Counted from the stretch's first letter, positions 25,108-38,700 are shown. The stretch is 64,000 nucleotides of DNA from Ulva prolifera (GCA_023078555.1 CM041203.1:2633481-2697480), one strand, 5' to 3'. Translations and numbers: made by a program. The notes: a model not told the origin generated them from the sequence alone.

Positions 25108-27666
25108 TCAGAGCAGCGCTGCGAGCATCTCGGAGAGCTTGCTGAAGGCCGGCCTGGCAGCCGGGCTGGACTTCACGCAGTCCTCTGCAGCACGCCTCAG
25201 CGCGTCTGCCGCTGCTGCGTCGCCGTTGGTCGGCTCGGCAAGCCTGTCGCACACGTCTTTCAGGAAGAGCCCCCATGCCCGCACCTGCGCAGGTCCCCTG
25301 CTTGTCAGAGAAGCAAACAGCAGATACTGAATATGTGATCATCTCTCAAGCTGTCTGGTTTGATGCTGGTTGGCATCGCAACTAACCACAGTGGGTCCGC
25401 ATCACATGTTCGAGCACAGGGCTGCCAACGATAAGTGTAGTCACAGAATGTCAGTGCCAGCTCAAGACAAGCTCAGCAGTTGAGTGGATAGACACCGCAT
25501 GCCCCAAAGCTGGTGGCTGTAGTTGGCATGGACTGGCCGGCTGACCATGGCGCGTGGCAGTGCAGATCCTGCGAGGCTTGTGCATTCATCGACACACTTT
25601 CACCCACACCACCATAAATACACGCACGTTCATGAGTATCGGAAGCCTGCCAACAGCGCTCTGGATCTGGCTGACGGACATGACCAGCAAGAACATGCTG
25701 TTTTGTTGCTGAGTTCAGGTTGAAATAGACATCGCATCGTGCGACCTGCGCGGTGACGTACCTCAACAGGCTCCCACAGTGTCCGCTCATCAGGTGGATA
25801 GAAGAAGGCAGCCCCGTAATCACACAGCACAGTGTGGCCGTCTGCGTCTGCCAGCATGTTGTGGGCATACACGTCTCCATGTGCGATGCAGTTGCTGTGC
25901 AGATACGCGAGAGCTCGGGCGGTGTCGGTTGCAGCATTGACCGCCCACCTGCAGCAAGCTACCACACTCACCAAGGCTGTCCATGCCACGAGGCTGCATT
26001 GCAGCGGTGGCACCGCTGTACACACACACACAGTGGCACCCATGGCGAGATGCTCTGGGCACGGCTGCAGCTGGCCTCCGGTAGTCAACCACCATCGGTG
26101 TGCTACGGCTCGGCAGGAGCTAGACGCGCTGCTTGGCTGGCCAAGGCCTCGTCAGCGGGGCGGTGGCAAAACGGTTGTGGAATGGTTGTGTCTATGTCAG
26201 CACATGCAGAGAGCACAGGGACAGGTTCAGGGCGACCCTTGTCCAGAGCAAGTCCCTATACTGTCTGCGAATGCTCGCGTAGATACACTTCGTGGAGGCG
26301 CTTACTCCAGTCCAGCAAACACCAGGCGGCCATTGTTCAGGCTGCTCGACGATACGTTGCTGCAGCAGAACCTCACAATGTTGCAGAGTCCCAGGGCGCA
26401 CTGTATGGAGAAGGTCTCGTTCGGTGGCCATCTGCATCGAAGCAGCGACTGCAGGTTGGGCTTCTCTGCCATGGGAGTGCCAGAGACGATGTCCATCAGC
26501 AGCGCTGGCGGGCTTTCGATGCGTGCCCTGACCACCGTGAGGTTTGGATGGTCCACAAACAGCTTCACTGCGATCTCGTCTCGTGCATGGCCATCAGGGC
26601 TCGTGTCTTCTGCTGCAAACTGCTTCACAGCGTACTCCTTGCCTTGCCAGGAGGCCCGGAAGACCTCGCCCGAGGCACCGTCGCCTAGCTTCTCACCTGA
26701 GGTTATGTCTGCTGCGGAGATTGTGGTGATGGTGTGGGTGGGAGGGGGCGCTGCTGGGGAGACGGGGTTGGAAGCCAGGGAGAACCACGCCAGGGCGGGA
26801 GCCCGCCACAGGGATGGGGGAAGCGATGCCAGGTTGTTGATTGGGACACGCATCAGCTCCAGGCGAGGGAGGCGGTCAAAGCAGTCTGGGAGCTCCTCCA
26901 GCTCATTGTGTGCAGCCTACAGGTACGAGGGCATCTGGTGCATCGAACGAACAGTGCCCCAGGCTCCATGCATGGTGCATCGAGGCGTGCTTGACTCACG
27001 AGCATTCACACTGGTGATGGAATTAGTGATGCAAGTCACGCCATGGCCAGCAGCACGGTGTGTGATGCACACCTGTAGCTTGACCAGGGCAGTGCAGTGC
27101 TGCAGCGACTGTGGGAATCGCTTCAGGCAGTTATCGGTCAGGAAGAGCTCGACCAAGTTGACCAAGGCGCCAAAGTTATCTGGCAACTGTGCCAGTTGAT
27201 TGGACTTCACACCCAGCCGGTACAGGGAGGTCAAGTCGCAGATCTCGTCCGGCAGGGCGGACAGATTGTTGCACATCACATTAACGTACTTCAGATTCTT
27301 GAGAGCCCCGATTTCCCTGCATCATAGACTGGCGATCACATCTCTGCGCGGCACAGGTCTGCGTGTGCAAGACGCAGCAGTGCAGTCTCATGTGCCTGCG
27401 CGCATGAGCTGCAGGGAGGAAAAGGAAACGCACCCCGCAATACATGTCAAACGATTGCGTGATGCATCCAGGTTCACGAGGGCTGTCAGTGACCCGATGC
27501 AGGCGGGAAGCTCGCTCAAGCTGTTTTTTGAAACGTCCAAGCTCTCCAGCGTCTGCAACGAGGCAACGCGCGCAGGAAACGTATTCAGCGAAAGGCATGA
27601 CAGAGATAGATCACAAGTCGATGCGTTCTCGTATTCATCTATTAACTGCTCGGCCTGGTCGCTCAT
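25108..27666 (-). CDS. Leucine-rich-repeat protein kinase
   Basis: Five exons (plus coordinates) 27666-27434, 27316-27073, 26916-26402, 25948-25762, 25284-25108 join in phase, 451 residues. Residues 1-210 are LRRs of the short type (LESLDVSKNSLSELPACIGS). A kinase domain follows: Gly-rich loop GDGASGEVF (about 237-245), lysine in YAVKQF (about 257), then AHGDVYAHN (about 353-361) and CDYGAA (about 373-378). The catalytic loop is HGD rather than HRD and the Mg loop DYG rather than DFG. This layout matches LRR-kinases with HGD.YAHN known from plants and bacteria; activity is likely since Lys and both Asp are kept. No TM segment, so presumably soluble. An alternative ATG lies 33 nt upstream at 27699. 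It is divergent from the ABC1 kinase at 28050. Confidence 0.86.
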
Positions 27667-28049
27667 GTTGCACTCCCTCCCGGCGAGCAGGCTAGCCAAC
27701 GTCGAAGACTGGATTGAAGCACAGCGTTACAATCCACGCAGCTGCACATCAGTAGAGCAGGCACTGTTGTGAGTCTAGTGCAGGTCGGGCGCAGAGCTGC
27801 TGTGGCTGGGTGAGCGCATGAGTTGTGGAGCTTGAAGACACGCGCAGTGCCGGTGTGCATGCGGTGCGCCGTAGCAGCCTCGTGCTGGTAAGGGGCACAG
27901 TTGCAAGATCATACATCAGGCAAGCGTTCGTAGTGACTCAGTCTGAATGTCACGGTGTGATCGTTGGTGCAGCTGGCTCACGCCACAGTGTCGTCAAGAA
28001 TGCGATGTATAGTGTGCTGCTCGCTATACATGAGACATACTCTTCGTAG
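27667..28049. promoter_or_regulatory. Shared divergent promoter region, 383 bp
   Basis: Only 383 bases separate the start codons of two head-to-head kinase genes (LRR kinase, minus; ABC1 kinase, plus). Both promoters and 5' UTRs must fit here. I see no clear TATA box or paired motif. Confidence 0.5.
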
Positions 28050-31000
28050 ATGAATCATGCCAAGCGCAAACTTGCTACGAACCATTTGTTGTTGAAGCAG
28101 TATGTCGGGAGAGACGCTTTTCTTCGTTATGGAACCCTCGCGGTCGCGTCCGGGCGCCACGTTCAAATTGGACGCAATTCCGGACCCGCGCGGACACCGA
28201 GCCTGGCAAACAGACTGATGGCAGCGCTGACATCGATCTGGAGATGCGAAACGCGGACGCAGTGGCAGCCATGGTCCACACTGCGCCATCCGCTGCCCGT
28301 GGCTGTAGCTGCAGGCTGCGGTGCAGCCGCTGGGCTGCTCAGTTTGCGGCGAGTCGATGGCAGCCAGTCCCAATGCCAAGCACTTCCTCCATCCCCATCT
28401 TCTCAGCCTCTCTCTGAGCCTGGTCTCGTCTCCAATGTCGCGTTCGTCGCTCACATGTGCTTCAGGACAGCGCTGTTGCTCACCATCCTCGTTCCGCTCT
28501 TGCTCACCTATCCACTCGCCAACCTACATCGCTACGGCAGATCCGCCTGGCTTCAGCTCCTGCGCCACTCTCTGAAGTACTGCGGGCCGGCCTGGGCGAA
28601 GTGGGGTCAATGGGCAAGCGCCAGGCCTGACCTGCTCCCGACAGACATCAGGGAGGTCCTCGAGACTCTCCACACTGCAGTGCCACCTCACTCTGCCGCT
28701 GCCACCCGTGCGGTCCTGCAGGAATCGCTCGCACTCCCTCTGGACGAGGTGTTTGCGCACTTCGAGTGGGAGCCAATCGCCAGTGGCGCCATCGCCCAGG
28801 TCCACCGTGCATGGCTGACCCCAGAAGCTGCAGCCCTCTGTGGAGCCTCACCAGACGAGGTACCTCCCTTCGCACTCCCGTTGCAGTCGCTCATCTTAAG
28901 CCTGTTGCCTCATGAAGGACCATCAAAATGAATTGCTGGTCCGCGGTGCACTCAAGGCCTGCAGCAGGTCGCTACAGGTGTCGTAGGCAGCTGCTGCAGT
29001 GTTCGACGCGGATGGTGCGGTGCAAAGCACCTGCTACCTCAGCTACCTCACCAATGCAGCTGCTCCAGCATTCTGTGCCTACGTATCGACCCCACAGCGC
29101 CATACATCACCGCCTCAGCTGCCCTTGAGACTACGTGTCAGCACAGCGCGAGATCACCATGCATGCCAGAATCTGAGCGCCTGTCCTGACAGCAGCTCAT
29201 GCCGCGATATTCGCGGACGCTGCCCCCCACACCCCCACTCAGAGCCCACCTCCCGCATGCTCTCTCCATACTCCCCCCTCGACAATCCGTTGGTAACAGC
29301 CGGTCCCCCCCCCCCCCCCCCCCCCCCTCTCTTGGTGGCCGCACCGATGCAACGCGGCATGAGCTGAGCCACCCGCCACATGCATGCACTGCGGCATGAG
29401 CTGAGCCACCCGCCGCATGCATGCACCGCGGCATGAGCTGAGCGACCCGCCACATGCATGCACCGCGGCATGAGCTGAGCCACCCGCCGCATGCATGCAC
29501 CGCGGCATGAGCTGAGCCACCCGCCGCATGCATGCAGCCCGTCGCGGTGAAGGTGAAGCACCCGGGCGTCGAGGCGAGGCTGCGCACGGACTTCACCGTG
29601 ATGCTCGCGCTGGCGCGCGCTGCGGCCGTGCTGCCCGTGCTGCGCGACCTGCGCTTCGACGATAGCTGCGCGCAGTTCGGCGTGCCGCTGCAGCAGCAGC
29701 TCGACCTGGCCCTCGAGGCCGCGAACCTCGACCGCTTCCGTGACAACTTCCGGTGCGCCCGCCGGCTGCCGATGCGGTGATGACCATGGCGTAGACGGCA
29801 GCAGTGTGCGACATGCATGGGCAACGGGTCTGACACTCGAGCTCGTACCACCTCGCAGCAGCCCCCTCGACCTGTCTCAAACAGAACATCCAGGGTAGCA
29901 CCATATCTACCTGTTGCGGAGGTCATGGAGCTGCGATTGTGCGGGTGGCCGCGGCTGGCTGTGGCTGGCCGACCTGGCGTGCATGCGTGGGTGGCTCTCG
30001 TCCGTTGTCACTGTCCGCCGTGAAGCGTCTGTTCCTCCATGCATGCGTCTCGCATGACTTGATCAGCCTGCGGGCGGTGGACCCGGGCCTCGGCGCAGAG
30101 TGAACATATGCCGCTTGCAAAGGCGGTGCCGTGCGGCACGGCCTGCGGCTCGCCCACCGCTGCGGCGCGCAGTCCCTTCCCGGCGGTGGACGTTGCGTTG
30201 GCCCAACCCGGTGCAAAGCACACAGCACACGTGCGCGTGCATTGCTGCATGCCCTGCAGCGCGGGCCGGCCGACCTGTGCGAGATGTTTGCGGTTTGTGA
30301 CGGCGGCGGCGGGTGCAGGGGATCCCGGGTGGTGACGTTCCCGCGGCCGCTGTGGCCACTGGTGACGCGCGACGTGCTCGTGGAGACGTGGCAGCCCGGC
30401 TCGATCGTGCGGGACTTTGTGTACACGGACACCATCTACAACCGCAAGATCGCGCAGACCGGCCTGCAGGCGTACCTCCAGATGATGCTCGTGGTGCGCC
30501 CCCCCGCTTGCAGCACCGCCCCTCTGCGTAGTAAGGCTTGAGCTTGCTGGTGCCTTCCACCTGTGCAGCGTGGCTCATGCATGCGTGACTCAGGACCTGG
30601 GTGGTGTACTACGTAGCGGACTGCAGTGATACGCTGGCAGCGGTGCTGAGTAACGCTGCAGGCGGTGTCGAATAAGATGTATGTGGGGCCGGGGGCTACG
30701 GCAGGGGCCGCGTGGATGGTGTGGTGACAGGCGGCGATGCGGTGCAGGACGCGTGGATGCATGCGGACCTGCACCCCGGCAACATCATCGTCGCCGCGGT
30801 GCCGCCGCCGCGGCTGCCGCCGCCGCTCGCGGCCGCCGCCGACGCCGCCGTTGCCGCCCTCGGCGGCCGCACCGCGGCCGAGGCCGCCTGCGGCGTGCGC
30901 ATGGCGATCGTCGACGCCGGGATGACCGTCTCACTCCGCGAGGAACACTTCCGCGCGCTGCTGGAGCTGTACGCCGGCATCTCGGCGTTCGACGGCGCCG

Positions 31001-31362
31001 CGATCGGCGCCGCGATGGTGAGGCTGCGGCACCGCGGCGGCTCCGCGCGCGTCGACGTGGACGCGTTTGTTGCGGACATCGAGGGCATCTTCCGCGACGT
31101 AGACCGGCGTGCGTTCCGGGAGGGCACTCAGGAGGTGGTGCGGTGCGTGCTGGAGTGTCTGAGGCGGCACCGCATCACGATGGACGGCGCCGCGTCGACG
31201 GTGCTGCTCACGACGCTCGCGCTCGAGGGCTGGGCGACGAAGCTCGACCCGGACATCCGCATCCTCGAGACGATCGCGGGCCTGATTCCGCAGCCGTGGG
31301 CGCGGCGGCTGCCGCCGGTGGTGGACCGGCTTGTGCTGGATGACCTGGTGGACTCGAGCTGA
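28050..31362 (+). CDS. ABC1/COQ8-type atypical kinase, ADCK2-like
   Basis: UbiB/COQ8/ADCK family member; relatives act in mitochondrial or plastid coenzyme Q and lipid metabolism. Four exons join in phase: 28050-28859, 29538-29752, 30319-30493, 30748-31362, 604 residues. Motifs: KxGQ-type WAKWGQWASARPDL (184-187 KWGQ), Ala-rich loop ASGAIAQVH (244-252), VAVKVKHPGV with the lysine near 275, LALEAANLDRF (ExD region), HADLHPGN (about 405-412). The Mg-binding DFG is replaced by VDAG (about 455-458), as in ADCK2-type members. The N-terminus is basic and Ser-rich with a hydrophobic helix near 140-153, fitting an organelle membrane protein. The second exon begins right after a minisatellite that supplies its splice acceptor. 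Substrate unknown. Confidence 0.9.
29305..29327 (+). repeat. C23 homopolymer in intron
   Basis: Run of 23 C on the sense strand in the first intron of the ABC1 kinase gene, 27 bases before the 37-bp minisatellite array. Length may be affected by sequencing. Confidence 0.8.
29354..29537. repeat. Minisatellite, 37-bp unit, five copies, ending at a splice acceptor
   Basis: Units start at 29354, 29391, 29428, 29465 and 29502; each begins GCGGCATGAGCTGAGC and ends in GCATGCATGCA plus two bases. The fifth unit ends GCATGCATGCAG exactly at the acceptor of ABC1 exon 2, where the other units read GCATGCATGCACC or CACT. So the last repeat has become the 3' splice site. Confidence 0.93.
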
Positions 31363-32787
31363 GAGGGAGTTCGAGTCGGGGCGCGGTCTCGCGATGACAC
31401 AGGGTGCACTGCGGCTGCCGCTTGCGGGGGTGGCGCTGGGGTGCGCTGCGGCGCGAGGGCCGACTCCGCGCAGGCATCACATGCTTCTCAGCTTCTCAGG
31501 GTGGTCGCTCTGCACACCGCCACGGCTGAGCGCTGAATGTGTGTGCGATGGGTGGGAGGGTGCAACAAGGATGCAGTCGGGGAGGCTGGCAGCACCGCCG
31601 GGGCGATCACTCCCGCAGAGATGCCACCGCCGACCGCGGATGTTGACGTAGCACAGCGGGGGGAGTCTCAGTGTTGGCTGTGCGTAGGGTTGATATGTAT
31701 CAAGATATCTCGAGGTGGCGTGGGCTGCGGAGGCACGTGCTGCTGCAGGCGGTGCGATGGTCGCTGGTCACAGTGCCTGCGTGCATTGACACATGCATAT
31801 GCGAAGTGGGCGCCCGATGCTCGTGGCTGTGGAATTGCACACTTAAGTCGTCGGCCGCAGCGCGTTGGCATGTTGCTCGAGGTGATCGGGGTCAGTGGTG
31901 TTTCCTTGGGTCCGGGTGGGGCCCGGTCGACGTTTGCAATGATTACATACGCCGTTACGTGCTGCGCACGAGCGCGCGTGCCTGTATGCTACGGTTACGC
32001 TGGTGCTTCAATGGCGAGCTGCACTCCACCCCCTGCGAACATCGTTCTCTCGCGATAACACATCTGCGACCGTCGCTAGATTAAAACACGCAGAACTGGC
32101 GCAAGAGTCAGCGAGCCGGCGTTATTGAGTCATCGCTGGCATGGCATGTGATGCTCCTGCAGATCGTTCTTGAACAGGTCGGATGATGGCATCATGAGGG
32201 CAGGTGAGACGCGCCTGGTGGAGACGACAGCTGAGCGGCATAGCCGTCCTGGCTGGAGTGAATATGAAGCGACTCTGCAGACAGAGCTCTGGCTGGCCGT
32301 GGCAGCGTTTCCGAGTTCGCCCGCTCCGAGGGAGGGCCGCAGGTTGCATGCCAGAAACTACCAACGGCCAGCGCTGGCGAGCGGGTCGGGCTGGTCCACA
32401 CGCAGGGGCCATGCGGCTCGCAAGAGCATGGAAAAAGGTGAAAACAGTTGTGAGGAGACTATAGAGCTTGGTTTTGAGTGAGCATCGAGCGCGTGTTGGG
32501 GGTCCTCTGCGTGAAGAGCGCGTCACTGAAGCGGGCAATGCACCCTGCATGCTCGGCAGGATGCGTGCACGCAAGCAATCGACCCACTGAGCGCTGGCAG
32601 GCGCCCTGGACAGAAGGACGCCCGCGCCGGAGACACGTCCATCACAGTGTTATCATGATGAAGTTTCGGTTCGTGGAGTACATCGGGATGGCTGAGGCGA
32701 TGCGTTTACTTCATCGTTCTCCTCTGCTGACATGACAGTCGCGGCCGCGATCAACGACGCTCTTGTTTGAATAACGTACTGAGACTC
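31363..32787. other. Spacer between ABC1 kinase and NT-C2 gene; contains diverged R1 copy
   Basis: No coding evidence on either strand. A diverged copy of repeat R1 lies at 31564-31608 (ACAAGGATGCAG, then AGCACCGCCGGGG). The end of the stretch should contain the promoter of the gene starting at 32788. Confidence 0.45.
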
Positions 32788-35700
32788 ATGGCTGATGGTG
32801 GCAAGTCGTTCGCGTACGTACTGAACGTGCACCAGCTTAGACCATGGCCGATGAACGAGGCGAACCCGCAATACCTTGCCCTGGGCTGGCAAAGAGGCCA
32901 GCAAACGGGCTGCATCGACGCAGTCAAGCCCAAGGTGACAGCTAAAGGATACAGTGTGTATCAGTTCAGCGATGAGATATCCATATCTGCGCGCCTGCGC
33001 AAGGTGCGTGCCCATCACCCGAGCGGCGCGTGGGCCCGAGCTGAGAATGTAGAGACTCACGGCCATACATCCAAGGCTTCTGCTCGCTGGAAGCGGAGCA
33101 GCTGTCGAACTCCAGGCGCGCCTGGGTCACTTCGCATCGGGCACTGACGATGAGAACAGAACATCTCAGCGGCCTGACTGGCTGCTTGCTCGAGCGCCAC
33201 AGTTGCATATTTGACTGCTCTCTTCCATTGTGTGAGCACGTGGTGAAGCTGGCGGCCAATGTGGTCCATGTCGCTGGCAAAGGCAGTTCGGTGCGTCGTG
33301 TCCTCTCACAAGGCCAGGGCCCTGAACAGTGATAGATGTAATGCACAAGCCACATCGTACACGCAGAGAAATCCACGCCACTTGACCAACGCCGGTGCTG
33401 GCTGGTAGCCCTCGCCGCGTCGTGCCAGAGTCGAGGCCATGCGAGCACGCGACCACTCGACGCAGGTCAACGTGCGCCTGCAGCTTCACGATCTCTTCAC
33501 AAGCACATCATCATCGCCAACGTGTCTGCAGAGCTCCACGGCGCCCAAGGCGGGCTACGAGAAGAAGTTCCTGCAGCTTGCCCTCATCAGCGTCGTCCGA
33601 GGCAACACAGAGGACAAGCCGCTGGCCTCCGTGGGCACCGTCGTGATCAACCTCGCTGACTTCACCGACCCATCTCGTGGCCCCAAGAAGCTCGCCTTTC
33701 GTGTCTCTGTCGGCAGGGAGATCAACGAGCAGCTCCTCAAAATCGGCAAACAGGATGCCCCTTCACTCATCATGACCATGCAGTGCGCACCCCCCACCCC
33801 GCTCCCAACACATCCCCCCTCCCTGCCAGCCCGCACATCCACACCCTTGTCCTGCGCCGGATGCTGGCTGTAGTATGACTGTGTGCCTGGTCTTGTGCTG
33901 CACGCTGCTCCCGCGGTGCTACCTGCCTCCTCGTCCAATGCACCCGTGCCCTCTGCAGATCCCGTGCGGTCTCCGACATGACGCCCCTCCACGGCGAGTC
34001 CTCCTTCAGCTCCCGCGGCTCCCGCATGACCACCGACCTCTCTGCCTTCTTCACCGGCAAGCGCCGGCTCCAGGAGCAGCCGTCTCTCGCCCACGACCCC
34101 AGCCACGCGAGCAACATCGCGAAGTACCCCTCTGCCATCCCCTCCGAGCCCACCCCGCCCGCCCCACCCGCCCGCCCGGCCGAACGCGTCGACTCGGACG
34201 GATTCGTCATCGACGACGACGATGACGGCGATCGGTTCCACTCCGGGCAGGAGCTGCCGCCGTCGGTGCCCGCGCACGGCGGCGGCAAGTGGCAGCCGTC
34301 GGAGGCGGCGGCGTCCGACGACAGCGCGGCGCCGCCGCTGTCGGCGCACAAGCGCACGCCGAGCGCGCACGCCGCGGCCGCGACGCCGCGGTCCCCCGCC
34401 ATCAGCTCGTCCCCGGCCCCTCCGGACCGCGAGCAGCGGCGCTCGCGCTTCTCGCTGCTGGAGGAGCACGCCGTGTCGAAGCGCAACCGCCTCGCGGCGA
34501 TCCGCAGCTCGTCCTTCATGGGCGCCGGCGCCGGCTCCGCGTTTGACAGCGGCTTTGAGCTCAACGGCAACTCGTTCATGGAGGAGCCGCCGGACAACGG
34601 CGTGGCGGGGTCCGGGGGCAGAGAGAAGGTCCGCAACTTGTCCGGCAAGCGGTACACGCCGGGCGCGGAACGCGTGACACCGCCGGAGCCGCAGCCGCGG
34701 CAGCCGCGCGCGCACGAGCGCAAGGTGTCGCCGGCGCCACCGCAGGCCAGCAAGGGCCGCGCGGGAGTGTCGCCGGGGCCGTTCCGGGGGTCGCAGGCGC
34801 GGCGGGGGCAGTCGCCGGCCCGGGCGGCGCGGTCGCGCACGCCGGAGCAGCGCGGTGCGGGGCCGGCTCCGCCCGCGGTCCGGGCGGTGGGGGACGGCAA
34901 ACCGCTCAAACAAAAGTCGCTGGGCACGGTCCCGGCAGTGAAGGCGAGCCCGACTGCAGCAGGTGTCGCGCAGCGGCCGCAGGCGAGGGCGTCTGCCGTG
35001 GAGGGAAAGACACCTGGCCGTGGCGAGCCCAGCCTGTCCAAGGCTGAAGCGAGCCGGCCGGAGCCAGATGCCAAGGCCCGCTCGATGCGGCAGAAGGGTT
35101 TGCCGGCGGAGGTGCCGAAGCCGGACCAACCGGCGGAGGGGCCGCCGCTGGTCGGCCGGCGGAAGACTGGGAAAACGACGTTCATCAAGGACTGGCTCGG
35201 CACCGCGGAGCCGGCCCCTGGCGAGGGGCCGAGCATCCGGTTTGCGGCGGACAACGGCGCGCACAAGCCGCTGTACGGCAAGCGCACGCAGCCGCGGCTC
35301 GCGACGATGGGGGAGGACCGGGAAGTGGATGAGGGGGAGGGGGAGGAGGAGGAGGGGCGGCGGGACCTCGCACACCAGCTGAGCGGGGCTCGGAACTACG
35401 ACCTGCGCATGGTGCTCGAGAAGGAGAGGATCGAGAAGGAGAGCGAGAGCTTCATGCGGGACCTGGAGGACGTGGCGGAGGCGGCGGAGGAGGCGGCAGC
35501 GGAGATGGAGAACGCCAAGACGATGCCGATAAAGCGGCCAGAGGGGACGGCGCAGCCGCCGGCACAGGCCGGGTCGATTGCAGACTCGCCCGTGGCAGAG
35601 GAGGAGGAGCCGGAGGCGGCACAGTCACCGGAGGCGCCGGCGGAGACTCCGTTCCGGAGGACCGCTACCGGGGCGCCGCCGCCGCCGCCGGCGGACGAGC

Positions 35701-38700
35701 AGCCGGATGATGAGGAGGCTGCATTGGGTGGGGAGGAGCCGCCGTCGCCGGCGCCGCCCGTGAAGGCGGCCGGGCGGTTCCGCGGCCGCGGCCTGGCTGC
35801 CAAGGCCGCAGCGCGGAATGCTGCAGCTGCCGGGGCCGGGATCGCGGCGATGTCGACGGAGTTGAGTTCCCCGGACAGCGGGCTGGAGGCGGCAGCAGCG
35901 CCGCGCAAGTGGAAGGGGCAGGGGGGCCTGCTCGACGTGGACGAGTTCCTCGAGTTTGAGAGCCCGCGGGCCAACAATTCGGCTGAGCTGGCATCTGGGA
36001 AGCTCCCGGAGCCGCCGGTCAATGGCGTGCGTCATGAGGACATCTACTCCCTGGACGCAGCCGAGGTTGCGGCCGAAGGGCCTGCCGGGTCCCCTGACGA
36101 TCCGGAACACACGGCTGCCGCTGCGGTAGAGGAGCAGGAGGATGCAGGGGCTGTGGCGGACGCGGGGGCAGCCGCGGCCGCGGCCGCAGCCGCCGCGGCT
36201 GCGGCGGACGCGGCCGGCTTGGGGCTGGAGACGTCCATGGCGTCCGGTGCGGACACTGGGGCCGAGGTCGTGTCTGCGTGTGAGGCCGGGTCGCCGCGGG
36301 AGGCGTCCCCGGCGGAGATGGCGATGGACACGGCGATGGAGACAGCGTCCGTGACGGACTCGATCGGTGGCGCCAGCGGGCGGCGGCCGGCAGAGGGCAT
36401 CTCGTCGAAGCGCAGCGGCGGCCGGGTGCGCTGGCTGGTCCCCGCTTGCGTCGCGGCTGGGTGCTGCATTCGTAATCCACTGCCCTGAACGTCGGCGGTG
36501 CATCTGCAAGAGAGCGGTGCTGTGCTGTGCGTGCTGTGCATGCTATGTCAGAGCACGGCCTCAGCCCCAAGTGCGGTCATTGGGCCTGGTGGGGCGTGGG
36601 ACAATGCCGCACCACCGCCCCCCACCAATCCAGTCCCGGTCGTCTTTTAATGCGTCTGCGCTGCTTATCACCTCACATTGTCGGTCTGGCATCCCGCTTG
36701 CACCTTGCGATGCTCTGAAGCACAGAGCCCATCGCCTCTAGACGCTTCAGGGGCCACGTAGTGAAATGCATCGTACAGTTCCAGCCGTACTTCCAGCCGC
36801 AGTGAGAGCACAGGTGGCTGTGGTGCAGGAGCTGAAGTGGCGCCGGGCGTCTGCGGGCGGCTCGATGGCCGGGCTCGCGACGGGCAACTCCCTGATGGAC
36901 GAGGCCGTCGCGCGGCGTGCACAGCAGGCTCCGGCGCTGGAGCAGGAGCTCCGCATCGTCGGCGTGCTGGAGACGTCGGTGTATGCATGCTCATGCTTCA
37001 AGGCGCCCAGCGGTGCGCTTCAACCGATGGCTCCCCGTGTGGCCGCTGCTTGCACATCCATGTGCTTTCGCATCAGTCCAGACAGACAGGCCAGACTCAA
37101 AAGGGTTTGCCCTTGCTCACGATGGCATCCGGATTCTGATCTCCTTGGCAGCAGGACATCGAGGGTACCTGCTCGCGTGCGATCCACCGACTCCTGGAAG
37201 GTTGCAGCTAGGCAAACTTTCGACCAGCCACCGATCTGTTTCAGGAGAGGTGCCCTGGTCGGCGGCATCACACCGCCTCATTGTGAGTTTGCGGCGGCAG
37301 GCAACCGCATAGACTATGCATGTGAGGCATGCCTGCAATGCAGGGGAGGCGCGGCGGGTCGCGCACGTCACGCACACGCCGGCGCGGCGGCTCTTCCGGG
37401 CGCTGCTTGCGACGCCCCTGGACCAGGCGCGCGCCCTCGTGCCCGTCATCCTCGGCGCGCTGCGGCGGCGGGCGGTCGACGAGTGGTGGGAGGACGTCAC
37501 ACATGCCTTCTTCTGGTGGTCCAACATCCAGATGCTGCGCCTGTTCCTGGTGCAGCTCGATGAGGGAACGGTGATGGCGTCCGGCGACTGGGACTGGCTG
37601 CGGCCTGCAATGGACGGCGGCCTGCTGGTGCGTGCCTGGCCTTTGCTTCGGGTGGCATGGTGCTGTGCGGGGGTTTGTATCGTGGCGGTGGCTGATGTCC
37701 AGGGCTCACGAACGGCGTCTTTGTACCTCCAGTCCGCTGGCTGGGACGCTTGTGCATGATGTGCACCTTGCGCGATGCGTCTGTAAGGTCATTTGTGGAC
37801 AGATGCACCATCCGCAGGGTAAACACCAGGTGACCAGACTTGAGCTCTCAGCCCGGTATGCTACAATGCATGGCGGCCATGTATACAGGCTCAGTGAACC
37901 CACAGGTACCGAACATTCATTCACCGCGTAGTGGTTACAAAGCAGCCCGGGTGCTGCGTCCTGTTTCATCACCTCGCCGCCTGCATGCGCTCAACTCGCC
38001 TCCAACCCCGCCGCCAGACCTGCAGCGCACAGCACCGACGCTTGCGCCTGCCGTGCAGGACCTGTCAGAGGAAATCTTCCGCCAGGTCGTCGACATGCTG
38101 TGGAAGGACGTCGTGCTGCGCATCCTCGAGCGCAGCTCCCGGCGCAAGGGCGGCGGCGACAACGCGCAGGAGGACGCGATGCTGCGCTGGATCGCGGCGC
38201 TCGACGTCGCAGAGGACCGACTCGCGCGCGCGCTCCCCCGCGTCGAGGGCCTCGCCACGCTCCTCCTGCCCCTGATGCAGTCCGCGCTCGTCGCGCGCCT
38301 CGACTTCCTGTTCTACGCAAACATCTTGGCCGTCGGGCGCGCGGAGCGGCCGGCGTCGGCGTTCGGTGGCGAGGGCGGCTGGCTCGTGCCGCCGCAGATG
38401 CTGCCGTTCACGGTCGAGGGGCGGGTGTCGTTTCAGACGGGGATGCAGCTGAAGATGGCCGTTATGCACCTCAGCCACTGGACACACGACCACGACCTGA
38501 AGGACCGGGAGGAGGCGATCCTGTACCCGTACACGCGGAGCGTCGCCGACGCGCTCATGATGAAGAAGGACCTGCTGCTCGACGACGAGACGCGTGCGAG
38601 CATCGCGGCCGCGCTGCCGCCGCAGGCGCTGCTGCACCTGCTTGAGAACTTTGCGCCGGACGAGTTCTCCGACACGCCGGTGGACGCGGCGGTGCTGCTG

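Noticed and set aside
31670-31690. CAGTGTTGG-like hAT terminus
   Set aside because: Only nine bases match the MITE terminus; no partner terminus or duplication nearby.
33555-35375. 606-residue open frame on the minus strand
   Set aside because: It lies opposite the phased NT-C2 exon 3, is made of Arg/Ala/Leu/Pro-rich composition typical of GC-rich antisense, and has no domain.
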